A stretch of 64,000 nt of DNA from Hyphomicrobiaceae bacterium (GTDB lineage Bacteria; Pseudomonadota; Alphaproteobacteria; Rhizobiales; Aestuariivirgaceae), in the NCBI GenBank assembly GCA_900298995.1, contig OMIC01000007.1, positions 62,001 through 126,000 on the forward strand. The letters run 5' to 3'. This document shows, one piece after another, positions 25,410 through 36,321 of the stretch. The notes under the pieces were generated by a model. That model was given only the letters and a program-made list of their open reading frames with translations, was not told where the DNA came from and searched no databases. Position numbers and translations under genes: made by a program. Each line of letters starts with the position of its first letter. The stretch's first letter is position 1.

Positions 25410-26135
25410 ATGAAGACCACCCCTCGCCTGCATCTGGAGGCGGAGCTGGCCGCCGGGCGCGACATCGCGCTGGCGCGCGAGCAGGCGCATTATCTCACCA
25501 CCGTGCTGCGGCTCGCTGCGGGCGATGCCGTGGCCGTGTTCAACAGCCGTGACGGCGAGTGGCTGTGCCATCTCACGGAGGCGTCGCGCAAGGGCGCGGC
25601 ACTGCGCTGCGAGCGGCAGTCGGCGGCCGTGGCCCCGCCGCCCGACATCGACTATTGCTTCGCGCCGCTGAAACACGCCCGCCTCGACTATGTGGTGCAG
25701 AAGGCGACCGAACTGGGCGCGCGAAGACTCAGGCCGGTCATCACCCAGCGCACCATCGCCGAGCGCGTCAATCTCGAGCGCATGCGCGCCAATGTCAGCG
25801 AGGCCGCCGAACAGTGCAATCTCGTCTTTGTGCCGGAGGTGGCAGAGCCCCGGAAGCTCGCCGACATGCTGTCGCAGTGGGAGCCAGGCCGCGCGCTCGT
25901 CCATTGCGACGAGACAGCCGCCATTGCCGACCCGCTCACGGCGCTGCGTGCCGTCACGCTGCCCGCCGCGGTGCTGGTCGGCCCCGAGGGCGGGTTCACG
26001 GCAGCGGAAAAAGCTCTCCTGCAATCGCTTCCCTTCGTCACGCCCGTGTCACTGGGTCCGCGCATCATGCGTGCCGATACGGCGGCCATCGCCGTCCTGA
26101 CGCTGATGCAGGCCGCGCTCGGCGACTGGCGCTGA
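25410..26135 (+). CDS. rsmE: 16S rRNA m3U1498 methyltransferase
   Basis: RsmE methylates N3 of U1498 in 16S rRNA, using SAM. The 241-residue protein has an N-terminal PUA-like domain (QAHYLTTVLRL) and a SPOUT methyltransferase domain with the knot motifs LVGPEGGF and LGPRIMRADTAAIAVL. The start at 25410 has AGGA 6 bases upstream; longer in-frame starts run through ubiA. gshA follows after a 68-bp gap in which I see no strong terminator. Confidence 0.93.
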   Translation: MKTTPRLHLEAELAAGRDIALAREQAHYLTTVLRLAAGDAVAVFNSRDGEWLCHLTEASRKGAALRCERQSAAVAPPPDIDYCFAPLKHARLDYVVQKATELGARRLRPVITQRTIAERVNLERMRANVSEAAEQCNLVFVPEVAEPRKLADMLSQWEPGRALVHCDETAAIADPLTALRAVTLPAAVLVGPEGGFTAAEKALLQSLPFVTPVSLGPRIMRADTAAIAVLTLMQAALGDWR

Positions 26136-26203
26136 CCGGCGCTGTTCCATCGGCCCGGTTTATGGTCTAGAAGCTCCCACCGAAATCTTTCAGGAACGAT
26201 CTT

Positions 26204-27586
26204 GTGAGCGGACCAACTCCCGACACGCCCAAAGCCCGGCAGCCCATCGAGTCGAAGGCGCAGCTCATCGACGAACTGGCCTCCGGCTGCAAGCCCAAGG
26301 CGGCCTGGCGCATCGGCACGGAGCATGAAAAGTTTCCGTTCCTGACCGACACGCTGGCGCCGGTGCCCTACCACGGCGCGCGCTCGATCAAGGCGCTGCT
26401 CGAGGGCCTCAGGGACCGGTTCGGCTGGACCGGCGTCCAAGAGGGCGAGAACATCATCGCGCTCTCCGATCCCAATGGGCTCGGCAATGTCTCACTCGAG
26501 CCCGGCGGACAGTTCGAACTCTCGGGCGCGCCGCTGTCGAGCGTGCACGAGACTTGCGAGGAGGTGCATGAACATCTCTCGCAGGTGCGCGAGATCGGCG
26601 ACCGGCTGGGCATCGGCTTCCTGGGCCTCGGGGCATCGCCCGTGTGGAGCAGGGCTGAAACGCCGGTGATGCCCAAGGGCCGCTACGGCATCATGGCGCC
26701 CTACATGGACAAGGTCGGCAAGTATGGCCGCGACATGATGTTCCGCACCTGCACCGTGCAGGTGAACCTCGATTTCTCTTCCGAGGCGGATATGGTGAAG
26801 AAGCTGCGCGTGTCGCTGGCGCTGCAGCCCGTCGCCACGGCGCTGTTCGCCAATTCGCCCTTCCTCGACGGAAAGCCCAACGGCTTTCTCTCCTTCCGCT
26901 CGGAGGTCTGGCGCGATACCGACAACCAGCGCTCCGGCATGCTGCCCTTCGCCTTCGAGCCCGGCATGGGTTTCGAGCGTTACGTCGACTATGCGCTCGA
27001 CGTGCCGATGTATTTCGTCATGCGTGAGGGCAAGTACATCAACACGGCGGGTGAAAGTTTCCGCGCCTTTCTCGAAGGGCGGCTGCCGCAGCTGCCCGGC
27101 GAGAAGCCGGTGATGAAAGACTGGGCCGATCATCTCACCACCATCTTTCCGGAGGTTCGCCTCAAGAAATATCTCGAGATGCGCGGTGCCGACTCCGGCC
27201 CGTGGCGCAGTCTCTGCGCGCTGCCTGCCTTCTGGGTAGGACTTCTTTATGACCAGCCTGCGCTCGATGCGGCCTGGGATCTCGTGAAGGACTGGACGGC
27301 GGATGAACGCCAGGCGCTGCGCGACAACGTTCCACGGCTGGCGCTTGGCGCGACGATCCGTGGACGGACGGTCCGGGAGATCGCCGCCGAGGCGCTGAAA
27401 CTCGCGCGCGCGGGACTTGACGCCCGGTCCATCCAGGGCTGCAAGGGCCGGCTGGAATCAGGCTTTCTCGACACGCTCGACGAGACCGTGGCCACCGGCA
27501 AGACGGCTGCGGAGAATCTCCTCGCACTCTATCATGGTAGCTGGCAGGGCGATGTGAACCGCGTGTTCCGCGACTTCGCCTACTGA
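26204..27586 (+). CDS. gshA: Glutamate-cysteine ligase
   Basis: GshA makes gamma-glutamylcysteine, the first step of glutathione synthesis. The 460-residue protein belongs to the plant/alphaproteobacterial GCS2-type, recognised from WRIGTEHEKFPF, LEPGGQFELSGAP, MDKVGKYGRDMMFRTCTVQVNLDF and ERYVDYALDVPMYF. A GTG start with AGGAA 7 bases upstream is used. It ends convergently with the MATE gene, overlapping by 7 bases. Confidence 0.93.
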   Translation: MSGPTPDTPKARQPIESKAQLIDELASGCKPKAAWRIGTEHEKFPFLTDTLAPVPYHGARSIKALLEGLRDRFGWTGVQEGENIIALSDPNGLGNVSLEPGGQFELSGAPLSSVHETCEEVHEHLSQVREIGDRLGIGFLGLGASPVWSRAETPVMPKGRYGIMAPYMDKVGKYGRDMMFRTCTVQVNLDFSSEADMVKKLRVSLALQPVATALFANSPFLDGKPNGFLSFRSEVWRDTDNQRSGMLPFAFEPGMGFERYVDYALDVPMYFVMREGKYINTAGESFRAFLEGRLPQLPGEKPVMKDWADHLTTIFPEVRLKKYLEMRGADSGPWRSLCALPAFWVGLLYDQPALDAAWDLVKDWTADERQALRDNVPRLALGATIRGRTVREIAAEALKLARAGLDARSIQGCKGRLESGFLDTLDETVATGKTAAENLLALYHGSWQGDVNRVFRDFAY

Positions 27587-28935
27587 GGCCGCTCGGCGGC
27601 GCTCTGGCGTACCACCCTATAGGCGACGATCACCGAGGCGACGCCGAAGATCACCGAGCCGATGGCCGTGCCCGCCAGCAGCCCCTCGGGGCCGCCGATC
27701 ATGGCGCCCACAAGCGCGAAGGGGATGGTGCCTAGCGTTGCCTTGCCCCAGTTGAAGGCGGTCGAGAGCTTCGGCCGGCCGAGATTGTTGAAGGCGGCGT
27801 TGGACACGAACTGAGCGCCCGCGAAGGCCCAGCTGATGCCGATGAAGGTGCAGAAGAACACCACGATATCGACGCTGCGGCCCGAGGCGTTGAAGGCCTC
27901 CGCGATCTGGTGGCGGAACAGCAGCATGAGCAGCGATGCGCCGAGGGTGTAGATGGCCGAGAAGATGAGACCGTCGGTCAGCGTCTGGCGCACACGGTCA
28001 TGGCGGCGAGCGCCGTAATTCTGGCCGATGATCGGGCCCACGGAGCCTGCCAGCGCGAAGATGATGCCATAGGCAACGGGAATGAGCCGTCCGACGATGG
28101 CGAAGCCTGCAACCGATTCATCGCCGAAGGCGGAAATCTCATGCGTCATGTAGGCATTGGCGAAGGGTGTGGCGACCTGGGTGAGGATGGCGGGGTAGGC
28201 GATTGCCCACAGAGCAGGAAAATCGCGCCGCAGGCCGCCAAGCCGCAGCGGGTTCAGAAAACCGTGCACCCGGGCCACGCCATGGAGGCCAATCGAGAAG
28301 GATACGAGATAGCCCAGCACCGTGGCGATCGCCGCACCCTGGATGCCCAGTCCCAGGCCGAAGATGAAGATCGGGTCGGCGCAGGCCGTGACGATGGCGG
28401 TGGAGAGCGTGATGTACATGGCCCGGCGCGCATCGCCGAGGCCGCGCAGGATGAAGGAGCAGCACAGCGCGCCACCCACCAGTATGTAGCCGGGGGTCAT
28501 GGTCCAGATGAAGATCTGGGCAAGGCGTCTCGCTTCGCCCTGCGCTCCGAGCAGGCTGAGCAGCCCGCCTGAGCCGATGCCGACGGCCAGGGTGATGAGA
28601 CCCGAGACGATGAGCGAGAACAGCAGGGCGCTGGTGGCGTATTCGCGGGCGCGGGCCATGTCGCCGGCGCCAACGTTGCGCGCAACGAGCGCCGCCGCCG
28701 CGATGCCGGTGCCGATGGCCACCGAGAGATTGATGAACACGACGGTGCCGGCATAGCCGATCGCCGCCGTCACGGCGGTCTGCTTCAGCAGCGACAGGAA
28801 GAACAGGTCGATGAGATCGACCATGAACAGCGCCATGAGGCCCACGGCACCGGTGAGCGTCATGACCACCACATGGCGCATGGTGGAGCCTGTGACGAAG
28901 GGTGCGGCGCGCGCCGGCCTCGCGGAGTTCGTCAT
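27580..28935 (-). CDS. MATE family efflux transporter
   Basis: This is a 451-residue inner-membrane exporter with 12 predicted helices in two homologous halves. The N-terminal ALFMVDLIDLFFLSLL and the later LVARNVGAGDMARAREYATSA are MATE-type segments, and IIGQNYGARRHDRVRQTL marks the start of the second half. It should exchange organic cations for Na+ or H+. The start at 28935 overlaps the stop of the HAD gene (ATGA), so the two are coupled; upstream in-frame codons are within that gene. Confidence 0.88.
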   Translation of the reverse strand: MTNSARPARAAPFVTGSTMRHVVVMTLTGAVGLMALFMVDLIDLFFLSLLKQTAVTAAIGYAGTVVFINLSVAIGTGIAAAALVARNVGAGDMARAREYATSALLFSLIVSGLITLAVGIGSGGLLSLLGAQGEARRLAQIFIWTMTPGYILVGGALCCSFILRGLGDARRAMYITLSTAIVTACADPIFIFGLGLGIQGAAIATVLGYLVSFSIGLHGVARVHGFLNPLRLGGLRRDFPALWAIAYPAILTQVATPFANAYMTHEISAFGDESVAGFAIVGRLIPVAYGIIFALAGSVGPIIGQNYGARRHDRVRQTLTDGLIFSAIYTLGASLLMLLFRHQIAEAFNASGRSVDIVVFFCTFIGISWAFAGAQFVSNAAFNNLGRPKLSTAFNWGKATLGTIPFALVGAMIGGPEGLLAGTAIGSVIFGVASVIVAYRVVRQSAAERPQ

Positions 28936-29543
28936 GCCTCGAAGCCCAGGGCGCCAAGCTCGGGCAGCAACTGCGCGTGACTGCGGAAGTGGTGGCCGCG
29001 AAGGCCCGCGAGCTGCGCGCCCGTGACATTGGAGCGCTTGTCGTCGATGAAATAGCAGTCGGAAGGCTGAGTGCCCATGCGCTCCATGAGGCGCAGATAG
29101 CTCTTCGGATCGGGCTTCTTGGTACCGAATTCGAAGGAGTGATAGTGCTCGTCGAAGACGGCGGAGACCTCGGGGATCATCTCGGCCAGCGCGGCCTTCG
29201 TGAGCGGGCCGTTGTTGCTGAAGATCGCGATGCGCGCCTGGGTGCCGATCTTCGCGGCCAGTGCCAGCATGTCGGGCCAGGGCTGCATGGCCTCGCGCCG
29301 CGCCGCCACCCATTGCGCACGGGTGATGGGATGGGCGAGGCGGCGGCCGAACTCGGCCAGATAGGCGTCGGGGTCGGTGTAGCCGCCCGAATCCGCTTCA
29401 TCCTCGAAGCCCGAATCCCAGATCGCGGCGCGGATGTCGCGCGGCATCTGGCCGGTGAGGCGCGACAGTGCGCGGAGCCGCTGCCCCAGGTCGTAGCGGC
29501 AGAGCACGTCGTCCATGTCAAAGATGACGGTAGCGGGTTTCAT
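28932..29543 (-). CDS. HAD-family hydrolase (YihX-like)
   Basis: This is a 203-residue HAD subfamily IA phosphatase. Motif I is FDMDDVLCRYD (about 8-18), motif II is FSNNGP, motif III has KKPDP, and motif IV is FIDDKRSN. The helical cap lies between about 20 and 90. The product resembles the HAD protein at 56064-56678 but is not identical. It sits 7 bp after tldD and overlaps the MATE exporter. The substrate is unknown; YihX-type enzymes act on sugar 1-phosphates. Confidence 0.85.
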   Translation of the reverse strand: MKPATVIFDMDDVLCRYDLGQRLRALSRLTGQMPRDIRAAIWDSGFEDEADSGGYTDPDAYLAEFGRRLAHPITRAQWVAARREAMQPWPDMLALAAKIGTQARIAIFSNNGPLTKAALAEMIPEVSAVFDEHYHSFEFGTKKPDPKSYLRLMERMGTQPSDCYFIDDKRSNVTGAQLAGLRGHHFRSHAQLLPELGALGFEA

Positions 29544-29550
29544 GCGCAGG

Positions 29551-30987
29551 CTAGGAAGCCGTTCCGCCGACCGTCAGGCGGTCGATGCGCAGCGTGGGCT
29601 GGCCCACGCCCACCGGCACGCCCTGACCCTGCTTGCCGCAGGTGCCGATGCCGGGATCAAGGCCCATGTCGTTGCCGACCATGGAGATGCGGGTGAGCGC
29701 ATCGGCGCCGGCGCCGATCAGCGTGGCGCCCTTGACCGGCATGGTGATCCGGCCATCCTCGATCAGATAGGCCTCGGTGCAGGAGAACACGAACTTGCCG
29801 GAGGTGATGTCCACCTGTCCGCCGCCGAAGGACTTGGCATAGAGGCCGCGCCTGATCGAGCGCTGGATCTCTTCGGGGTGTCGGTCGCCGGAGAGCATGT
29901 AGGTGTTGGTCATGCGCGGCATGGGCGCATGGGCATAGGACTGGCGGCGGCCGTTTCCGGTGGGCGCAACGCCCATCAGGCGTGCGTTCATGCGGTCCTG
30001 CATCAGGCCCACCAGAACGCCGTCCTCGATCAGCGTGGTGCAGCGCGACGGGGTTCCCTCGTCGTCGATGGTGATCGAGCCGCGCCGCTCGGGCAACGTG
30101 CCGTCATCGACGATGGTGACGCCCTTCGCCGCAACCTGCTGTCCGATCATGCCGGTGAAGACGCTTGTCTTCTTGCGGTGGAAGTCGCCCTCGAGACCGT
30201 GGCCCACCGCCTCATGCAGAAGAATGCCCGGCCAGCCGGGCCCCAGCAGCACGTCCATCTCACCTGCCGGCGCGGGTCTTGCCTCAAGCGCCACAAGGCT
30301 CTGACGCAGAGCCTCGCGCGCCGCCGCCATCCACACCTCGTCTGAGAAATAGGAGAGCGGCTCGCCCCGGCCGCCCAGCCCGTGGCTGCCCTGGCCCTGT
30401 TCCTTGCCGTCCGAGGCCACGATCGAAATGTTGAAGCGCACCAATGGGCGCACATCGCGATAGGAGGCGCCATCGGCCCGCAGGATCTCGACCGACTGCC
30501 AGTCCGCCGCCATCGACACCGACACCTGCCGGACGCGCGGGTCGAGACCGCGGGCGAAGGCGTCGGCCTTCTGCAGCAGCGCGATCTTGCCGGAAAAATC
30601 CATGGCTCCGGAGGGATTGGTCGCGGAATAGAGCTGGCGGTTGGTCCGCGCCGGTGAGACGGCGTGGACGGCGGCATCGCCGCTGGCCACGGTGCGGCAG
30701 ACCTCGGCGGCGCGCCTGAGCGCGGAGACGGAGAGATCGGTGGCATGGGCATAGGCTGCCGTTTCGCCACGCACGGCCCGGAGACCAAAGCCCTGGGATT
30801 CGTCGAAACTGGCGGACCGGAGCTTGCCGTCATCCCAGACGAGGTTTTCCGTCTGACGCCGCTCGAGAAACAACTCGCCGTCCTCCGCCCCCCTGAGCGT
30901 GTCCGCGACAAGGGCCTCCGCCTGGGCGCGGCTGAATTCGGCGGCCTCGAAAGGCGACGGGGACTCGGGCGGGGTCAAGGGCTTCAA
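29551..30987 (-). CDS. tldD: Metalloprotease TldD
   Basis: TldD is the catalytic subunit of the TldD-TldE zinc protease. The 478-residue protein has the HEAVGHGLEGDF motif (HExxxH, about residue 262) and later GNGRRQSYAHAPMPRMTNTYM, which line the active site. The C-terminus SMVGNDMGLDPGIGTCGKQGQGVPVGVGQPTLRI is typical. The partner pmbA is about 5 kb away on the same strand. IalB lies upstream on the same strand. Confidence 0.94.
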   Translation of the reverse strand: MKPLTPPESPSPFEAAEFSRAQAEALVADTLRGAEDGELFLERRQTENLVWDDGKLRSASFDESQGFGLRAVRGETAAYAHATDLSVSALRRAAEVCRTVASGDAAVHAVSPARTNRQLYSATNPSGAMDFSGKIALLQKADAFARGLDPRVRQVSVSMAADWQSVEILRADGASYRDVRPLVRFNISIVASDGKEQGQGSHGLGGRGEPLSYFSDEVWMAAAREALRQSLVALEARPAPAGEMDVLLGPGWPGILLHEAVGHGLEGDFHRKKTSVFTGMIGQQVAAKGVTIVDDGTLPERRGSITIDDEGTPSRCTTLIEDGVLVGLMQDRMNARLMGVAPTGNGRRQSYAHAPMPRMTNTYMLSGDRHPEEIQRSIRRGLYAKSFGGGQVDITSGKFVFSCTEAYLIEDGRITMPVKGATLIGAGADALTRISMVGNDMGLDPGIGTCGKQGQGVPVGVGQPTLRIDRLTVGGTAS

Positions 30988-31037
30988 CCTCTGGCTCGGT
31001 GGCGGATTGCCTCAAGATAGGTGACAGCCGGGGCTTT

Positions 31038-31070
31038 CGCCAGCAGGATCGGTTCCGTGATCGGCTGGCG
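31038..31070. repeat. Hairpin between ialB and tldD
   Basis: CGCCAGC (31038-31044) pairs with GCTGGCG (31064-31070), with a short additional GATC/GATC stem inside. No T-run follows in either direction, so it is more likely an mRNA stability or pausing element than an intrinsic terminator. Confidence 0.4.
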
Positions 31071-31071
31071 A

Positions 31072-31722
31072 TCAGTTCTTGTCGAGCGCAGCGAGCGAGG
31101 CCGAGAAGCCTTCGAGCGAGAGCTTCATGGGCAGACCGATGCCCGGCGCCTCATAGATGATGAAATTGGCCTCCTTGCCCTTCTTCATCTTGGCCAGCGT
31201 TTCCGGCGAGGCTTCGGCAAAGGCCATGCAGACCTGCGGCATGCAGCGCGTGAAGGGCACGCGGCCAACCGCGTCGCCGTCGATCTCGAGCGCCACGCCG
31301 GTGGGCAGGAAGACGCCGATCGGGGCGATCACCCGCATGTTGATGGTGGACTTGTCGCCGGCCACGGCCTTCACCAGAACCAGGGTGAGTGCCGCCTTGG
31401 GATTCTTCTCGTTCTGCGTGGACTGGATCATGCCGCATTGCCGGGCCGGGGCCTGGCCCTCGGCGCCCGGCACGGTCTCGCACTGGACCTTCCACTTGCC
31501 GTTCTCAGCGATCACCTCGACCTGGGGAGCCGGCGGCTGGCCGGGCTGGGGAGGCTGTCCGGGCTGCTGGCCCTGCTTGTTGGCGCGGGGGCCGAACTGG
31601 GCCTGCCCGGGCTGCGGCTGGGCGGTCTCCTGAGCAACTGCCAGCCCGCCCATGCCGAGGACAAGGACAAGGGTCCAAGCGGGGAGGGCGGCAAGTCGGC
31701 TCGATATGCTGGTGATTCGCAC
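31072..31722 (-). CDS. Invasion-associated locus B (IalB) family protein
   Basis: This is a secreted 216-residue protein of the IalB family, first described in Bartonella. A signal peptide spans about 1-33 (a hydrophobic core ending LAVAQE) and is followed by a Gln/Pro/Gly-rich linker (34-70) and the IalB domain. The domain carries paired cysteines (WKVQCE, RQCGMIQ, RCMPQVCMAF). A GTG start at 31722 is chosen because no in-frame ATG precedes the signal peptide, and AAGG lies upstream. A promoter-like pair is found just upstream. Despite the name, the family is common in free-living Hyphomicrobiales. Confidence 0.83.
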   Translation of the reverse strand: MRITSISSRLAALPAWTLVLVLGMGGLAVAQETAQPQPGQAQFGPRANKQGQQPGQPPQPGQPPAPQVEVIAENGKWKVQCETVPGAEGQAPARQCGMIQSTQNEKNPKAALTLVLVKAVAGDKSTINMRVIAPIGVFLPTGVALEIDGDAVGRVPFTRCMPQVCMAFAEASPETLAKMKKGKEANFIIYEAPGIGLPMKLSLEGFSASLAALDKN

Positions 31723-31753
31723 GGATGATGACCTTCTGGTTCCCGATTCGGCG

Positions 31754-31782
31754 GGTTTAGCGCCAGCCAATCTCTTAGACAA
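31754..31782 (-). promoter_or_regulatory. Candidate promoter for ialB
   Basis: On the minus strand TTGTCT (31782-31777) and TAAACC (31759-31754) are 17 bases apart, about 30 bases before the GTG start. The -10 is a moderate match. A GATTC (GANTC) site lies at 31745-31749. Confidence 0.4.
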
Positions 31783-32023
31783 CCCGGAATGCGGGGCCCG
31801 CAGCGGTCCCGGGCCCGGCGGCCGGGGTGGATCTGCAGGGCAAATGGGGCCGAATTCCGGTTCGCCCGCACCAGCCCCGCGCCACGACGTTTTGCCGCGC
31901 CCGGCCACGTTGCGGAGGGCGTCTGAATGTGGTTCACAGACCCATTGGAGAGGGGGCTCTGCGGACTGTCGGACCCCCACTGCCTTGCGTGTGGACGCAA
32001 GGGCTTGGAGGGAGAAAGTAACG
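31783..32023. other. Intergenic region between ialB and ctaC
   Basis: This 240-base stretch carries no gene. It holds a 7-bp GC hairpin (31794-31800 with 31810-31816) and a GC-rich tract. It should contain the promoter of the oxidase operon, but I could not identify convincing -35/-10 elements. A GGAG site lies 11 bases before the ctaC start. Confidence 0.5.
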
Positions 32024-32926
32024 ATGACATTCCGGACCATGTCGACGGTGTTTCTGGGCCTTCTGGCAGGTTTCGCGGGCATTCCCGCAGCCCATGCCAT
32101 CGAGGGCTATGCGAAACCCTGGCAGATGGGGCTCCAGCCGGCGGCTTCGCCCTCCATGGAGGGCATCCACTGGTTCCACAACGGCCTGCTGCTGCCGATC
32201 ATTACGGTGATCGCATTGTTCGTGCTGGCCTTGCTGATCATCGTCATCGTGAAATTCAACTCCAAGGCGAACCCGGTTCCCTCGCGCACCACCCACAACA
32301 CGTTCATCGAGGTTCTCTGGACAGTGGTGCCGATCCTGATCCTGGTGGTGATCGCGATCCCGTCCTTCCGCCTGCTCTATCTGCAGCGCGATATTCCGGC
32401 CTCCGACATGACCATCAAGGCCATCGGCAACCCGGGCTGGAACTGGACCTATGAATATCCGGACCTCGGGACCAGTGACGACGGCTCGGCCAAGGTCTCC
32501 TTCACGGCCTCGCTCGACGACAAGGCCCGGGACATGGAAACCGCCCGGCAGGCGGACATTCCCTATCTCCTGAAGACCGACAATCCGGTGGTCGTGCCGG
32601 TTGGCAAGGTCGTCAAGATGATCGTCACCTCGGACCCGGACGGCATCATCCATGCCTGGACCATTCCGCAGTTCGGCATGAAGATCGACGCCATTCCCGG
32701 CCGCCTGAACCAGGACTGGTTCAAGGCCGAGCGTGAGGGCGTGTTCTACGGCCAGTGCTCCGAACTCTGCGGCAAGGACCACGCTTTCATGCCGATCGAG
32801 GTGCATGTCGTCTCGCAGGACAAGTTCGACACCTGGGCCAAGACAGCGCAGACCGCCGGTCTCGACGAGGCCTACAAGTATCTTGCCAGCGCTGAGGCCG
32901 CCGACGGCCAGCTGGCGCAGCAGTAA
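32024..32926 (+). CDS. ctaC: Cytochrome c oxidase subunit II
   Basis: CtaC is the CuA-bearing subunit II of an aa3-type oxidase, accepting electrons from cytochrome c. The 300-residue protein has a signal peptide (about 1-26, ending AHA), two membrane helices (about 55-78 and 95-118) and a periplasmic cupredoxin domain. The CuA ligands are all present: His210 (IIHAWTIPQFG), Cys245, Glu247, Cys249, His253 and Met256 in QCSELCGKDHAFM. GGAG precedes the start at 32024. It heads the oxidase operon. Confidence 0.96.
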   Translation: MTFRTMSTVFLGLLAGFAGIPAAHAIEGYAKPWQMGLQPAASPSMEGIHWFHNGLLLPIITVIALFVLALLIIVIVKFNSKANPVPSRTTHNTFIEVLWTVVPILILVVIAIPSFRLLYLQRDIPASDMTIKAIGNPGWNWTYEYPDLGTSDDGSAKVSFTASLDDKARDMETARQADIPYLLKTDNPVVVPVGKVVKMIVTSDPDGIIHAWTIPQFGMKIDAIPGRLNQDWFKAEREGVFYGQCSELCGKDHAFMPIEVHVVSQDKFDTWAKTAQTAGLDEAYKYLASAEAADGQLAQQ

Positions 32927-34597
<1,671 letters not shown>

Positions 34598-34607
34598 CGG
34601 CGCAGCC

Positions 34608-35564
34608 ATGAGCGACATCAATGCCCATCTTGCCGACAGCCAGGTCGCCTCACAGGGTGGCCTGGGATCGGTGGGGGATTTCTTCGCGCTGCTGAAGCCG
34701 CGCGTGATGTCGCTCGTGATCTTCACGGCTCTGGTGGGCATCATCGCCGCGCCGGGGAGCATTCATCCCTGGCTCGGCTTCGTCGCCCTTCTGGCAATCG
34801 CAGTCGGCGCGGGCGCGGCCGGCGCGCTCAACATGTGGTATGACGCCGACATCGACGCCGTGATGCGGCGTACCGCCAAGCGGCCGGTTCCGGCCGGGAC
34901 GATCACGCCCGGCGAGGCGCTTGGCTTCGGCATGACGCTTGCCGTCGGCTCGGTGCTGGTGCTCGGCCTGCTGGTCAACATCCTGGCCGGCGCGCTGCTG
35001 GCCTTCACGATCTTCTTCTATATTGCGATCTACACGATGTGGCTGAAGCGGCTCACGCCGCAGAACATCGTGATCGGCGGCGCAGCGGGCGCTTTTCCGC
35101 CGATGGTGGGCTGGGCCTCGGTCACGGGGTCCATCGACCTCGGCGCCATCGCCCTTTTCCTGATCATCTTCGTCTGGACACCGCCGCATTTCTGGGCCCT
35201 GGCGCTGTGGAAGAAGATCAATGCCGACTATGCCGAGGCTGGCGTTCCGATGCTTCCCGTCGTGGCGGGTGCCGACGAGACGCGCCGCCAGATCCTGATC
35301 TATTCGCTGATCCTGGTGCCGGTGACCCTGTTGCCCGCGCTGACCGGGACGGTCGGGCTTCTCTATGTGGTCGCCAACGTGATTCTGGGCGCGCTGTTCC
35401 TCTGGTACGCCTGGCAGGTCTACCGCCTCCGCGAGGGCCAGGCGGCGGAGGCTGCCTGCAAGACGCTGTTCGGTTATTCCACGTCGTGGCTGTTCATCGT
35501 GTTCGCCCTGATCCTGATCGAGAGGGCCCTGGGTCTTGCTCCCTTCGCGCCGGTGATCGGATGA
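34608..35564 (+). CDS. ctaB: Protoheme IX farnesyltransferase (heme O synthase)
   Basis: CtaB farnesylates heme B to heme O for oxidase assembly. The 318-residue protein is a UbiA-superfamily membrane enzyme with the Asp-rich motif [15 protein letters not shown] (about 75-89) and a second [18 protein letters not shown] segment. It overlaps the following small gene by 4 bases. Confidence 0.95.
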   Translation: MSDINAHLADSQVASQGGLGSVGDFFALLKPRVMSLVIFTALVGIIAAPGSIHPWLGFVALLAIAVGAGAAGALNMWYDADIDAVMRRTAKRPVPAGTITPGEALGFGMTLAVGSVLVLGLLVNILAGALLAFTIFFYIAIYTMWLKRLTPQNIVIGGAAGAFPPMVGWASVTGSIDLGAIALFLIIFVWTPPHFWALALWKKINADYAEAGVPMLPVVAGADETRRQILIYSLILVPVTLLPALTGTVGLLYVVANVILGALFLWYAWQVYRLREGQAAEAACKTLFGYSTSWLFIVFALILIERALGLAPFAPVIG

Positions 35565-35722
35565 CGAAACCCCTGACCAATGCGCCGTTCGGGCCTGAGG
35601 ACATGGCGCGCCGCCGGAAGCGAGCCATTGCCATGGCGCTGATCCTCGCGGGCATGGTCGTGCTGTTCTTCGTGACCACTGTGGTCCGCCTGGGCAGCGC
35701 TGTCGCGGAGCGCACGCTGTGA
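35561..35722 (+). CDS. Small single-pass membrane protein in oxidase operon (CoxF-like)
   Basis: This 53-residue product has a charged N-terminus (ARRRKRA) and one membrane helix at about residues 24-45. The start overlaps the ctaB stop (ATGA), and its stop overlaps the ctaG GTG start, so it is translated within the operon. A comparable tiny ORF often occupies this slot in alphaproteobacterial cox operons and is sometimes called coxF. Its function is unknown. Confidence 0.72.
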   Translation: MTKPLTNAPFGPEDMARRRKRAIAMALILAGMVVLFFVTTVVRLGSAVAERTL

Positions 35723-36309
35723 CGGCCGGGATGAAGCCACGCCGAAATCTTCGTGTCGCCGTGCTGGCTGCCGGCGTGGCGGCAGGCATGGTGGGGCTGT
35801 CCTATGCGTCGGTGCCGCTCTACAGGCTATTCTGCCAGGTGACCGGCTTCGGCGGCACCACCCAGCGCGCGGACGCGGCGCCGCAGCAGGCGACGGGCCA
35901 GACCGTCCGAATCCAGTTCGACGCCAATACCTCGGGCAGTCTCGACTGGTCGTTCCACCCGGTCCAGGACTCGATGACGGTGAAGATCGGCGAACAGATT
36001 CTGGCCTTCTACAAGGCCACCAACCGCTCCGACCAGCCGCTCATCGGCAGCGCCGTTTTCAATGTGACGCCGGTTCAGGCCGGGGCCTATTTCAACAAGA
36101 TCCAGTGCTTCTGCTTCACCGAGCAGCGGCTGGAGCCCGGCCAGTCGATCGACATGCCCGTGTCGTTCTTCGTGGACCCGGGGATTCTGCAAGACGCCGA
36201 TGCCGCCGGCATCAAGGAAATCACCTTGTCCTACACATTCTATCCGGTGGACAAGGCCAAGGCTGTGTCAGAGGCGCCGCAAGCCGCCGCCGACAGCATC
36301 ACGAACTGA
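35719..36309 (+). CDS. ctaG: Cytochrome c oxidase assembly protein, Cox11 type (copper to CuB)
   Basis: CtaG/Cox11 delivers copper to the CuB site of subunit I. The 196-residue protein has one N-terminal membrane helix (about 12-35) and a periplasmic Ig-like domain with the copper motif CFCF (in KIQCFCFTEQRL). A GTG start at 35719 overlaps the previous stop; the ATG at 35731 is an alternative. ctaE follows after 12 bp with a good ribosome-binding site. Confidence 0.93.
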   Translation: MTAGMKPRRNLRVAVLAAGVAAGMVGLSYASVPLYRLFCQVTGFGGTTQRADAAPQQATGQTVRIQFDANTSGSLDWSFHPVQDSMTVKIGEQILAFYKATNRSDQPLIGSAVFNVTPVQAGAYFNKIQCFCFTEQRLEPGQSIDMPVSFFVDPGILQDADAAGIKEITLSYTFYPVDKAKAVSEAPQAAADSITN

Positions 36310-36321
36310 GGAGTATGGGAC

